From assembly GCF_047600445.1 (NCBI RefSeq), contig NZ_JASGKT010000002.1, positions 2,480,001 through 2,544,000 of the forward strand: a stretch of 64,000 nucleotides of DNA, read 5' to 3'. How positions within the stretch are numbered: the first letter of the stretch is position 1; every line of letters starts with the position of its first letter. Positions 39,607-47,618 of the stretch are shown in pieces. A program made the translations under genes and the position numbers. Source of the stretch: Piscinibacter sp047600445. Lineage in GTDB: Bacteria; Pseudomonadota; Gammaproteobacteria; Burkholderiales; Burkholderiaceae_C. The notes beneath the pieces are model-generated. The model ran no database searches and had not been told where the DNA came from. It saw only the letters and a list, made by a program, of their open reading frames with translations.

Positions 39607-40217
39607 GCGTCCACCCATTCGACGATGCTCTGCCACTGCTCCTGGTCGCGCTCGAAGCGCGCCGCGCCCACGTCCCACAGCGTCAGGCCGTGGGCGGCCA
39701 GGTGCACGTAGTTCTGCGTGTCGCGCAACTGGCCGATCAGCGGCACCTTCAGCTTCTCGACGAAGGCGCGCAGGTGCTCGGCCGACAGCGTGCCCTCGCG
39801 CACGCGCATGCAGACGATGCCGAGTTCGACCTTGTCGCTGCGCCGGTGCGCCAGCAGTTCGGCGACGAAGGCGTGCGTGGCGTGGATGTCGAAGATGCTC
39901 GGCTGGATCGGGATGATCACCTTGTCGGCGATCTTCATCACCTCGTCCAGGCGCTTGCCGTGCAGGCCGGCCGGCGTGTCGAGCACCACGTGCGTGGTGC
40001 CCTTGGGCGGGCGCACGATGTCGCCGTGCGTGTCCCAGGTGCCTATGGGCCGCAACTGCGGCGAGCGCAGCGACAGCCAGGTCAGCGCCGAGCGCTGGCG
40101 GTCGACGTCGCCGAGCATCACCGCGTGGCCGCGCGAGGCGAGGTAGCCCGCGAGATTGGTCGACAACGTACTCTTGCCAACGCCGCCCTTGGGGTTGGCC
40201 ACCACGATCACCGGCAT
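39603..40217 (-). CDS. ParA/MinD-family ATPase
   Basis: 204 residues. Deviant Walker A (NPKGGVGKSTLSTNLAGYLA), GDVDRQRSALTWL and VVLDTPAGLHGK identify a small ParA-family ATPase without a DNA-binding N-terminus. No parB lies beside it. It is first in a short operon with the MaoC hydratase; similar ParA-like ATPases position cytoplasmic cargos such as PHA granules or chemoreceptor clusters, but the cargo here is unknown. Divergent from the zinc operon. Confidence 0.88.
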   Translation of the reverse strand: MPVIVVANPKGGVGKSTLSTNLAGYLASRGHAVMLGDVDRQRSALTWLSLRSPQLRPIGTWDTHGDIVRPPKGTTHVVLDTPAGLHGKRLDEVMKIADKVIIPIQPSIFDIHATHAFVAELLAHRRSDKVELGIVCMRVREGTLSAEHLRAFVEKLKVPLIGQLRDTQNYVHLAAHGLTLWDVGAARFERDQEQWQSIVEWVDA

Positions 40218-40314
40218 GCGGGCCTCCGTCCTCGTCTGTCTGTGTTGGTCGGGCTTTGCGCGGCAATGGTAGCGGCTTGCCCCGGGGCGCCGGCAGGGCA
40301 TTCGCCCGCGCACG

Positions 40315-40334
40315 GCAAATGCAATCGCATTTGC
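40315..40334 (+). promoter_or_regulatory. Likely Zur operator of the zinc operon
   Basis: GCAAATGCAATCGCATTTGC: a perfect 8-bp inverted repeat with a four-base spacer, A/T-rich in a very GC-rich neighbourhood, ending 18 bases before the zur ATG. The size, centre and AAATG-N-CATTT character fit zinc-uptake-regulator operators. It lies between divergent parA-like and zur genes. Confidence 0.8.
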
Positions 40335-40352
40335 AATAAGATGCGGTCCGCG

Positions 40353-40796
40353 ATGGATGCCCACATCGGCCACCCGGCCCGCTCGCCCCGCCCCACCCGA
40401 CAGACGCGCCAGAAAGACGCCGTGCTGCGCTCGCTGGCGCGCAGCGGCCGCTCGCTCGCGCCGGCGGAGATCCTCGCGCTGGCGCGCGCCGAGGTGCCGA
40501 CGCTGAACCTGTCCACCGTCTACCGCCAGTTGCGCGCGCTGCACGAGGAGGCGCAGGTGGTCAAGGTCGACCTGCCCGGCCAGCCGGCGCGCTTCGAGGC
40601 GCCCTGCGGCCAGGCGCACGCGCGCGGGCGGGCCCACCATCACCACCACTTCCACTGCGTGGCCTGCGACCGCGTCTTCCCGATCCACGCCTGCCCGGGC
40701 GGCATCGACAGGCTGGCGCCGGCGGGCTTCCAGGTCGAGCAGCACGAGATCACGCTGCGCGGGCGCTGCGCCGATTGCGCGGGGGCTTCGGCATGA
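40353..40796 (+). CDS. zur: Fur-family zinc regulator (Zur-like)
   Basis: 147 residues. Winged-helix DNA-binding half (SRSLAPAEILALARAEVPTLNLSTVYRQLRAL) and a C-terminal metal-binding half with HHHHHFHCVAC and CADC, giving two CxxC pairs for structural zinc plus the His cluster for sensing. With the downstream znuCBA genes this points to Zur, not Fur. Start taken as ATG 40353; an in-frame ATG at 40341 is possible. Its TGA overlaps the next ATG. It is the first gene of the operon, so likely controls itself through the operator at 40315. Confidence 0.87.
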   Translation: MDAHIGHPARSPRPTRQTRQKDAVLRSLARSGRSLAPAEILALARAEVPTLNLSTVYRQLRALHEEAQVVKVDLPGQPARFEAPCGQAHARGRAHHHHHFHCVACDRVFPIHACPGGIDRLAPAGFQVEQHEITLRGRCADCAGASA

Positions 40797-40981
40797 GTCA
40801 CGTCCACGTCCACATGCACGACCACGAACACGACCACGGCCACGCCGCGCCCGCCCCCGAAGGCCCCAGCGTGCTGATGCGCGGCGCCGCGGCGCGCGTG
40901 CTGGCGGCGCTGGGCGCGATCGTGCTGCTGTGGGCCGCGGTGGCCTGGGCGCTGGCCGACCTGTCTTCCCGTTCCTCATGA
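40793..40981 (+). CDS. Tiny His-rich single-helix membrane protein in zinc operon
   Basis: 62 residues, coupled on both sides by four-base ATGA overlaps with zur and znuC. The first 17 residues alternate His with Val, Asp, Glu or Met (eight His: MSHVHVHMHDHEHDHGH), followed by a linker and one transmembrane helix (about 35-55, ARVLAALGAIVLLWAAVAWAL). I do not know a named family. The cluster probably binds zinc at the membrane, perhaps passing it to or sensing it for the ZnuBC transporter; this is inference. ZnuA of this operon lacks the usual His-rich loop. Confidence 0.8.
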   Translation: MSHVHVHMHDHEHDHGHAAPAPEGPSVLMRGAAARVLAALGAIVLLWAAVAWALADLSSRSS

Positions 40982-41721
40982 GCGACTGCGCCGTCCGCAT
41001 CGCCGACCTGACGGTGACGCACCAGCGCCACCCGGCCGTGCACCACCTGGGCGGCGAGTTCGCCGCCGGTTCGCTGACCGCGGTGATCGGCCCGAACGGC
41101 GCCGGCAAGAGCAGCCTGCTCGAAGCGCTGGCTGGCCGGCTGCCGGCCAGCGCCGGGCGCATCGAGATCGCGCCGGAGCTCGCCGGCCGCATCGGCTACC
41201 TGCCGCAGCAGTCGCACATCGACCGCGGCTTTCCGATCGGCGTGCTCGACTTCGTCGCGCTCGGCCACTGGCCGCGCCGCGGCGCCTTCGGCGCGCTCGA
41301 CGCGGCGCTCGTCGAGCGGGCGCGCGAGGCGCTCGCCGCCGTCGGCCTGGCCGGCTTCGAGCGGCGCCGCATCGGCGAGCTGTCGGTGGGCCAGTTCCAG
41401 CGCGTGCTGTTCGCGCGGCTGCTGGTGCAGGACGCGCGGCTGATCCTGCTCGACGAGCCCTTCAACGGCATCGACGCGCGCACCTGCGCCGACCTGCTGC
41501 GCGTGGTGCACCGCTGGCACGACGAGGGCCGCACCGTGGTCGCGGTGCTGCACGACATGGAGCTGGTGCGCACGCATTTCCCGCAGGCGCTGCTGCTGGC
41601 GCGCGAACCGGTCGCCTGGGGACCGACGCCGCAGGTGCTGAGCGCCGCCAACCTGTTCCGCGCGCGCCAGATGGCCGAGCGCTGGGACGAGTCGGCACCC
41701 ATCTGCGAGCGAGCCGCCTGA
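40978..41721 (+). CDS. znuC: Zinc ABC transporter ATP-binding protein ZnuC
   Basis: 247 residues. Walker A GPNGAGKSS, Q-loop LPQQSHIDRGFPI, signature LSVGQFQRVLFARLL and Walker B RLILLDEPFNGID are all intact; the QQS and GQFQR variants are typical of the manganese/zinc importer group. It supplies ATP hydrolysis for import with ZnuB and ZnuA. Translationally coupled to the His-rich gene upstream and to znuB downstream (TGATG). Confidence 0.93.
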   Translation: MSDCAVRIADLTVTHQRHPAVHHLGGEFAAGSLTAVIGPNGAGKSSLLEALAGRLPASAGRIEIAPELAGRIGYLPQQSHIDRGFPIGVLDFVALGHWPRRGAFGALDAALVERAREALAAVGLAGFERRRIGELSVGQFQRVLFARLLVQDARLILLDEPFNGIDARTCADLLRVVHRWHDEGRTVVAVLHDMELVRTHFPQALLLAREPVAWGPTPQVLSAANLFRARQMAERWDESAPICERAA

Positions 41722-42590
41722 TGTACGAGCTTCTGGTCCAGCCCTTCGTCGAATTCGGCTTCATGCGCCGCGCGCTGGTGGCCAGCCTGGCGCTGGCGCT
41801 GGGCAGCGCGCCGATGGGCACGCTGCTGGTGCTGCGCCGCATGAGCCTGATGGGCGACGCGATGGCGCACGCGGTGCTGCCCGGCGCGGCGATCGGCTTC
41901 GCGCTGGCCGGCTTCTCGCTGCCGGCGATGGGCGCCGGCGGCCTGGCCGCGGCGCTGCTGGTGGCGCTGCTGGCCGGCTGGGTGGCGCAGGTGACCACGC
42001 AGCGCGAGGACGCCAGCTTCGCCGCCTTCTACCTGATCGCGCTGGCCGCCGGCGTGCTGATCATCTCGACGCACGGCACGCCGGTCGACCTGATGCACGT
42101 GCTGTTCGGCAGCATCCTGGCGGTGGACGACACCGCGCTGGTCGGCGTCGCGGCGGTGGCCAGCGTCACGCTGCTGGCCACGGCGGCGCTGTACCGGCCG
42201 CTGCTGGTGGCCAGCGTCGACCCCGGCTTCCTGCGCGCGGTGGGCGGCGCCGAGCGCACGCTGCACTTCGTCTTCCTCGGCCTGGTGGTGCTGAACCTCG
42301 TCGCCGGCTTCCAGGCGCTGGGCACGCTGATGGCGGTCGGGCTGATGATGCTGCCGGCCACCGCGGCGCGCTTCTGGGCGCGCGAGGTGTGGAGCCTGGC
42401 CGCCGTGGCGGCGCTGATCGCGCTGGCCAGCGCCGCCGGCGGGCTGCTGCTGAGCTACCACCTGCAACTGCCCTCGGGGCCGGCGATCGTGCTGCTGGCG
42501 GGCCTGGCCTACGTCGTCTCGCTGCTGGCGGGGCGGCACGACAGCCTGCTGGCGCGGCGCCTCGCGCTGCATGCGCACCGGGTGGCCTGA
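41721..42590 (+). CDS. znuB: Zinc ABC transporter permease ZnuB
   Basis: 289 residues, about eight transmembrane helices of the ABC-3 permease family (SLALALGSAPMGTLLVLRRMSLMGDAMAHAVLPGAAIGFALAG; LMMLPATAARFWAREV). The conserved LMGDAMAHAVLPG motif is present. Forms the inner-membrane channel for zinc with ZnuC. Start overlaps the znuC stop; znuA follows after 5 bases. Confidence 0.94.
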   Translation: MYELLVQPFVEFGFMRRALVASLALALGSAPMGTLLVLRRMSLMGDAMAHAVLPGAAIGFALAGFSLPAMGAGGLAAALLVALLAGWVAQVTTQREDASFAAFYLIALAAGVLIISTHGTPVDLMHVLFGSILAVDDTALVGVAAVASVTLLATAALYRPLLVASVDPGFLRAVGGAERTLHFVFLGLVVLNLVAGFQALGTLMAVGLMMLPATAARFWAREVWSLAAVAALIALASAAGGLLLSYHLQLPSGPAIVLLAGLAYVVSLLAGRHDSLLARRLALHAHRVA

Positions 42591-42595
42591 TCACG

Positions 42596-43507
42596 ATGAT
42601 GACGACGATGAAACGCCGCACCGCCCTTGCCACGCTGGCCACGCTGGCCACGCTCGCCACCCACGCGCTGCCGCTGCGCGCGCAGCCCGCGCGCCCGCTG
42701 CGGGTGGTGGCCAGCTTCTCGCTGCTGGCCGACATGGCGCGCGAGCTCGCCGGCGACGCGGCGCAGGTGCATTCGCTGGTCGGCGCGAACGCCGACGCGC
42801 ACGTCTTCGAGCCGACGCCGGCCGACGCGCGCCGGCTCGCGCAGGCCGACCTGGTGATCGTCAACGGCCTGCATTTCGAGGGCTGGATCGACCGCCTCGT
42901 CCGCAGCTCCGGCTACCGCGGCCCGGTGGTCGTGGCGACCCGGGGCATCACGCCGCGCCGCATGGGTGTGGGCTTCGACCCGCATGCCTGGCAGAGCCTG
43001 GCGCATGCGCAGCGCTACGTCGAGAACATCCGCGCCGCGCTCGCGGCGGCGGCGCCGGCGCAGGCCGCGGCCATCGACGCGCGCGCGCACGCCTATGCCG
43101 CGCAGCTCGCCGCGCTCGATGCGCGCGCGCGCGCCGCGTTCGGCGCCATCCCGCGCGAGCGGCGCCGCGTCGTCACCACGCACGACGCCTTCGGCTACCT
43201 CGGCGAGGCCTACGGCATCGGCTTCATCGCGCCGCGCCGCTGGAGCACCGCCAGCGAAGCCTCGGCCGCCGACGTCGCCGCGGTGATCCGCGAGCTGCGC
43301 CGGCAGCGCGCGCAGGCGCTGTTCGTCGAGAACATCAGCGAGCCGCGCAGCATCGAGCGCATCGCGCAGGAGACCGGCGCGCGCATCGGCGGCACGCTGT
43401 ACTCCGACGCGCTGGCGCTGCCCGGCCAGGGCCCCGACAGCTACCTGAAGCTGATGGCGCACAACATCGACACGCTGCTCGCCGCGCTTCAGCGCAAGCC
43501 GTCGTAG
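42596..43507 (+). CDS. znuA: Zinc-binding periplasmic protein ZnuA
   Basis: 303 residues. Sec signal peptide (LATLATLATLATHALPLRA, with a 9-bp tandem repeat in the DNA). The three metal-binding histidines and the acidic ligand of cluster A-I proteins are visible: DAHVFEPTPAD, DPHAWQS, TTHDAFGYLGEAYG and the late YSDAL. There is no His/Asp-rich loop between the first two ligands, unlike E. coli ZnuA. Starts at 42596, 42599 or 42608 are possible. Manganese as substrate cannot be excluded, but the Zur-like regulator favours zinc. Its 3' end overlaps the convergent TauE gene by 19 bases. Confidence 0.9.
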   Translation: MMTTMKRRTALATLATLATLATHALPLRAQPARPLRVVASFSLLADMARELAGDAAQVHSLVGANADAHVFEPTPADARRLAQADLVIVNGLHFEGWIDRLVRSSGYRGPVVVATRGITPRRMGVGFDPHAWQSLAHAQRYVENIRAALAAAAPAQAAAIDARAHAYAAQLAALDARARAAFGAIPRERRRVVTTHDAFGYLGEAYGIGFIAPRRWSTASEASAADVAAVIRELRRQRAQALFVENISEPRSIERIAQETGARIGGTLYSDALALPGQGPDSYLKLMAHNIDTLLAALQRKPS

Positions 43508-44265
43508 AGCAGCTTGAGGCCGGTCAGCGCCATGCCGGCGTAGGCGAGGCGGTAGAACCAGGAAGGGTCGATGCGCCGCGTGGCGCGGATGCCCAACCAC
43601 ACGCCCACCGGCGCCAGCGGCATCAGCGCCAGCGAGGTCGCCATGTTGCGCAGGTCGATCAGGCCGAGCCAGGCATACGGAATCCACTTCGACAGGTTCA
43701 CCGCGGCGAAGAACACCGCCGCGGTGGCGGCGTAGCGCACCGGGTTCAGGCGCAGCGGCAGCACGTAGGCGTTGAACGGCGGGCTGCCGGCATGCGCGAC
43801 GAAGCTGGTGAAGCCCGAGGCGATGCCGAGCACGAAACCCGCCGCGCGCGGCGGCGGCGGCGCGTCGGCGCGCGGCGGGAAGGCCAGGCGCTGGGCCAGG
43901 AACAGCAGCGTCAGCGCGCCCACCACGCCCGACACCGTGGCCGTGCTCAGCACGCCGAACAGCAGCGTGCCCACCAGCGTGCCGATCAGCCCGGCCGGCA
44001 GCAGCCGGCGCAGCAGGGCGCGGTCGCAATGCCTCCAGAGCTGCTGCAGGCCGGTGGCGTCCATCACCAGCAGCAGCGGCAGCATGATTGCCGCGGCCTG
44101 CGGCACCGGCACGGCCAGCGCCATCAGCGGCACCGCCAGCGAGCCGAAACCGCCGAGGAAGCCGCTCTTGCTCAGGCCCATCAGCAGCACCGCCGGCACG
44201 GCCACGGCCCAGAAGCCCGCGTCGGTGATCAGCGGCCAGTCGGTCGGCACGTTCCACAGCGTCAT
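43489..44265 (-). CDS. TauE/SafE-family permease
   Basis: 258 residues, about eight hydrophobic segments in two repeated halves (AVPAVLLMGLSKSGFLGGFGSLAVPLMALAVP; PRAAGFVLGIASGFTSFVAHAGSPPFNAYVLPLRL). The G-x-GGG-S and AHAGSPP motifs are those of the sulfite/sulfonate exporter TauE/SafE family. Transported anion unknown. Start taken at ATG 44265, the beginning of MTLWNVPTD before the first helix. Confidence 0.9.
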   Translation of the reverse strand: MTLWNVPTDWPLITDAGFWAVAVPAVLLMGLSKSGFLGGFGSLAVPLMALAVPVPQAAAIMLPLLLVMDATGLQQLWRHCDRALLRRLLPAGLIGTLVGTLLFGVLSTATVSGVVGALTLLFLAQRLAFPPRADAPPPPRAAGFVLGIASGFTSFVAHAGSPPFNAYVLPLRLNPVRYAATAAVFFAAVNLSKWIPYAWLGLIDLRNMATSLALMPLAPVGVWLGIRATRRIDPSWFYRLAYAGMALTGLKLLYDGLR

Positions 44266-44283
44266 AGAGGCGACAATTCTGCG

Positions 44284-44715
44284 ATGTTTGCCCCTTCCCA
44301 GAACGACGTGCGGCGCTTCTTCTGCGAGACGCAGCGCAAGCGCCGCGAGGGCGCGCCGCTGACGCCGATGGAGGCGCTGGCCGCCGACTGGATCGCCGAG
44401 CACCCGGAATACCACGCCGAGCTGGACGATCTGCCCGCCGCGCTGGCCGCGGTCTACGACGTCGAGAGCGGCCGCACCAACCCCTTCCTGCACCTGTCGA
44501 TGCACCTGACGATCAGCGAGCAGGTCGCCATCGACCAGCCGCGCGGCATCAAGCAGGCCTTCGCGCTGCTGGCCGCCAAGAGCGGCTCGGCGCACGAGGC
44601 GCAGCACGAGGTGATGGAGTGCCTGGGCGAGATGGTGTGGGCCTCGCAGCGCAGCGGGCTGCCGCCGGACGGCGAGCGTTACCTCGACTGCGTGCGGCGG
44701 CGCGCGACGCGCTAG
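44284..44715 (+). CDS. DUF1841 family protein
   Basis: 143 residues, soluble. FAPSQNDVRRFFCETQRKRREGAPLTPMEALAADWIAEHPEYHAELDD and NPFLHLSMHLTISEQVAIDQPRGI are the conserved blocks of DUF1841, a proteobacterial family with conserved histidines whose function is unknown. Starts 18 bases from the divergent TauE gene, so the two promoters must overlap; convergent with the GGDEF-EAL gene. Confidence 0.9.
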   Translation: MFAPSQNDVRRFFCETQRKRREGAPLTPMEALAADWIAEHPEYHAELDDLPAALAAVYDVESGRTNPFLHLSMHLTISEQVAIDQPRGIKQAFALLAAKSGSAHEAQHEVMECLGEMVWASQRSGLPPDGERYLDCVRRRATR

Positions 44716-44722
44716 CCCCGGC

Positions 44723-46816
44723 TCAGGCCACCTTGCGTGCCTCGGGTGCCTGGCGCGCCTCGCGCATCTCGCGCGACGCCGGCAGCGGCGTCAGCCGCGA
44801 GGCCTGGCGCGTCTCGCCGAACAGCGAGTTGCGGAACGCCGCCGCCTCGCCGCGGTCGCCCAGCGCCCACAGCAGCAGCGCGCGCGCCGTCATCGGGCGG
44901 GCGAACAGGTAGCCCTGCAGCTCGTCGCAGCCCATCTCGGCGAGGATGTGGTGCTGGCGCGGGTTCTCCACGCCCTCGGCCACCACCTTCAGGCCCAGCG
45001 CGTGGGCCAGCTTGACCACCGCGTCGACCACCGCGCGCGCGTCGGCGCTGTGCTCGAGGTCCTGCACGAACATGCGGTCGATCTTCAGCTCCTCGGCGGG
45101 CAGCTTGCGCAGGTAGGCCAGGCTCGAGTGGCCGGTGCCGAAGTCGTCGATCGACAGGTGCACGCCCATCTCGCCGAGGCGGCGGAAGGTCTGCTGCGTC
45201 GCGCGCGTGTCCTCCATCGCGGTCGACTCGGTGATCTCGCAGGTCAGCAGCGAGGGGCGGATCTTGTGGCGCTCCAGCGCCTCGGTGATGCGGTCGGCGA
45301 TGTCGTCCTGGCGCATCTGGTGGGCCGACAGGTTGATCGCCACGCGCATGCGCAGGCCCTTGTCGCGCCAGGCGCGCGCCTGCTTGCAGGCGGCCTCGAT
45401 CACCCAGTCGCCCATCGCGCCGATCTGGCCGCTGCGCTCGGCCAGCGTGATGAACTCGTCGGGCATCACGACGCCGAGCCGCGGGTGGTTCCAGCGCAGC
45501 AGCGCCTCGGCGGCGGTGACCTGCCCGCTGCGCGCATCGACCTTGGGCTGGAAGTACAGCTCCAGCTCGTTGTTGGCCAGCGCGCGGCGCAAGTCGCGCG
45601 CCAGCTCGAAGTTCTGCTTCGCGTCGTGGTCCATCTCGGGCAGGAAGAACGCATGGCGCGTGCCGCCGGCGCGCTTGGCGGCGTACATCGCGGCGTCGGC
45701 GCGCGGCACCAGCTTGTTCGGCTTGCAGCCGTCGGGGTACAGCGCGACGCCCACCGAGCAGGAGATGTTGACCTCGCGCTCGTCGACCTTGTAGGGCCGG
45801 CTGAGCAGTTCGATCAGCGCCTTGGCCACGCGCGCCACCGAATCCTGCGAGCTGACGCCCGGCAGCAGCATCAGGAACTCGTCGCCGCCGACACGCGCCG
45901 CCACGTCGGCCGCGCGCGCGATCGAGCGCAGCCGGATGCCGACCTGCTCCAGCACGCGGTCGCCGACGGCGTGGCCGTAGGTGTCGTTGACCGGCTTGAA
46001 GCCGTCCAGGTCGATGAACAGCACCGCCATGCGCTGCTTCTTGCTCTCACAGCGCCGCGCCGCCGAGGCGAGGCGCTCCTCGAAGAACTGGCGCATCGGC
46101 AGGCCGGTCAGCGCGTCGGTGGTGGGCCCGCCGCGCAGCGCGCGCGGCGCGGCGGACGACACCCGGCCGTCCGACTCCGCGCCCGGGCCGAGCACGGCGC
46201 ACAGCACACCGGCCAGCGCGCCCAGCACCGCCAGCACGGCGAGCTCGTGCCAGGCCGCTGCCGGCACCGGCTGGTGCAGGGCCGGCAGCAGCGCCAGCAC
46301 CACCACGCCGGCGGCCGCCAGCGTGCCGCCGGCGCGCAGCGCGGCGCCGAACCCGCTGGCGCGCCGGCTCGGCAGGAACAGCACGACCAGCGCCAGCGCC
46401 AGCAGCACCAGCGGCAGGCCCTCGCCGGCCACGCGGCCGAGCGGCGCGACGATGTTGAACAGGCCCGGCAGCATCAGCATCACGAAGGCGTAGCTCAGCA
46501 CCAGCGTCGCGACGCCGCCGGCCAGCGCGCCGGCGACGGCGCGTGCCGCGGCGGCGCGCGCCGTGGCCAGCGCCAGCAGCGCGAGGCCCAGCACCGGCAG
46601 CCAGCCGAGCATGGCGCGCGGCCCGGCGGCGGCGGCCAGCGTGCCCTCGGCCTGCAGCAGGTGCGGCGGCCACCACAGCGCGCAGGCCGCCAGCAGCACG
46701 GCGCTGCCGCGCAGCGCCAGCGACAGCAGCCGGCTGCGCGACTCGGCGCGCGCGGCCACGCCGGCGGCCAGCCACAGCAGCGAGGCGGTCACGGCGAAAC
46801 AGACGGCGAGAAGCAT
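44723..46816 (-). CDS. Membrane GGDEF-EAL cyclic-di-GMP protein
   Basis: 697 residues. Seven or so transmembrane helices (~1-210) with no recognisable ligand domain, then GGDEF (VGGDEFLML, about 320) and EAL (AEALLRWNHP, CEITESTAMED, DDFGTGHSSL, KIDRMFVQDL, AEGVEN) domains. All EAL metal and catalytic signatures are intact, so phosphodiesterase activity is likely; GGDEF may be active or regulatory. Helices of this kind may sense membrane-borne or diffusible signals. No operon partner; it lies between DUF1841 and the NarL-type pair. Confidence 0.92.
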   Translation of the reverse strand: MLLAVCFAVTASLLWLAAGVAARAESRSRLLSLALRGSAVLLAACALWWPPHLLQAEGTLAAAAGPRAMLGWLPVLGLALLALATARAAAARAVAGALAGGVATLVLSYAFVMLMLPGLFNIVAPLGRVAGEGLPLVLLALALVVLFLPSRRASGFGAALRAGGTLAAAGVVVLALLPALHQPVPAAAWHELAVLAVLGALAGVLCAVLGPGAESDGRVSSAAPRALRGGPTTDALTGLPMRQFFEERLASAARRCESKKQRMAVLFIDLDGFKPVNDTYGHAVGDRVLEQVGIRLRSIARAADVAARVGGDEFLMLLPGVSSQDSVARVAKALIELLSRPYKVDEREVNISCSVGVALYPDGCKPNKLVPRADAAMYAAKRAGGTRHAFFLPEMDHDAKQNFELARDLRRALANNELELYFQPKVDARSGQVTAAEALLRWNHPRLGVVMPDEFITLAERSGQIGAMGDWVIEAACKQARAWRDKGLRMRVAINLSAHQMRQDDIADRITEALERHKIRPSLLTCEITESTAMEDTRATQQTFRRLGEMGVHLSIDDFGTGHSSLAYLRKLPAEELKIDRMFVQDLEHSADARAVVDAVVKLAHALGLKVVAEGVENPRQHHILAEMGCDELQGYLFARPMTARALLLWALGDRGEAAAFRNSLFGETRQASRLTPLPASREMREARQAPEARKVA

Positions 46817-46967
46817 GCGGTCGGGCGGCGGCGGGAAGGCACGGTCGGGCGCTGCCCGCGATCTTCACCGCTTTCGGCGGCGCGGTGGCGGCCCGGGGGC
46901 GCGCCAGTCGGCCCGGGCGTGATGGACGCCGCACCCGGCCGCTGCGCCGGCCCGCCGCCGAAGGCCC

Positions 46968-47618
46968 TCAGGTACCGACCAGCCCGTTGCGGATCGCGTA
47001 GACCGTCATCTCCGAATTGTTGGCCAGCGACAGCTTTTCCAGCACGCGGGCGCGGTAGACGCTGACCGTCTTCGGGCTGAGCTTGAGCTCCTCGGCGATG
47101 TCGGACAGGCGCTTGCCCGAGGCGATCAGCACCAGCGTCTGCAGCTCGCGGTCGGAGAGCTTGTCGTGCGAGTTCTCGACCACCGGCGCGGTCAGGCTCT
47201 CGACCAGCATCTGCGCGATCTCGGGCGTGACGTACTTGCGGCCCTGCGCCACGGTGCGCACCGCGGCCACCAGCAGCGCCGGGTCGCCGCCCTTGTTGAC
47301 GTAGCCGGAGGCGCCGGCGCGCAGCGCGCGGATCGCGTACTGGTCTTCCGGGTACATCGACACCACCAGCACGCGCATCGGCAGGCCCTCGTCCTTCAGC
47401 ACGTGCAGCACGTCCAGGCCCGAGCGGCCGCCCGGCAGGTTGATGTCGAGCACCAGCACGTCGCAGCTCGCCTGGCGCAGCAGCGTGCGCAGCTCGCCGT
47501 AGTCGCCGGCCTCGCCGACCACCTCGATGTCCGGCGCGTCCGACAGCGTGTCGCGGATGCCGCGCCGGATCAGCGCGTGATCGTCGCAAAGCATGACTTT
47601 GATCACAGAGTGCCCCAT
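46968..47618 (-). CDS. NarL/FixJ-type response regulator
   Basis: 216 residues. REC domain (VMLCDDHALIRRG, phospho-acceptor Asp58 in VLVLDINLPGG, Lys in GYVNKGGD) and a LuxR-type helix-turn-helix (about 150-208: LSDRELQTLVLIASGKRLSDIAEELKLSPKTVSVYRARVLEKL). ATG at 47618 overlaps the kinase gene by 16 bases; GTG and ATG codons slightly downstream are alternatives. Partner of the REC-HisKA_3 kinase immediately upstream. Confidence 0.93.
   Translation of the reverse strand: MGHSVIKVMLCDDHALIRRGIRDTLSDAPDIEVVGEAGDYGELRTLLRQASCDVLVLDINLPGGRSGLDVLHVLKDEGLPMRVLVVSMYPEDQYAIRALRAGASGYVNKGGDPALLVAAVRTVAQGRKYVTPEIAQMLVESLTAPVVENSHDKLSDRELQTLVLIASGKRLSDIAEELKLSPKTVSVYRARVLEKLSLANNSEMTVYAIRNGLVGT

Noticed and set aside
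40353..40796. Ferric uptake regulator Fur instead of Zur
   Set aside because: The His cluster, CxxC pairs and operon with znuCBA favour zinc; the operator is not an AATGATAAT-type Fur box.
42629..42655. Short CRISPR-like repeat
   Set aside because: Contiguous 9-bp units without spacers, inside a signal-peptide coding region.
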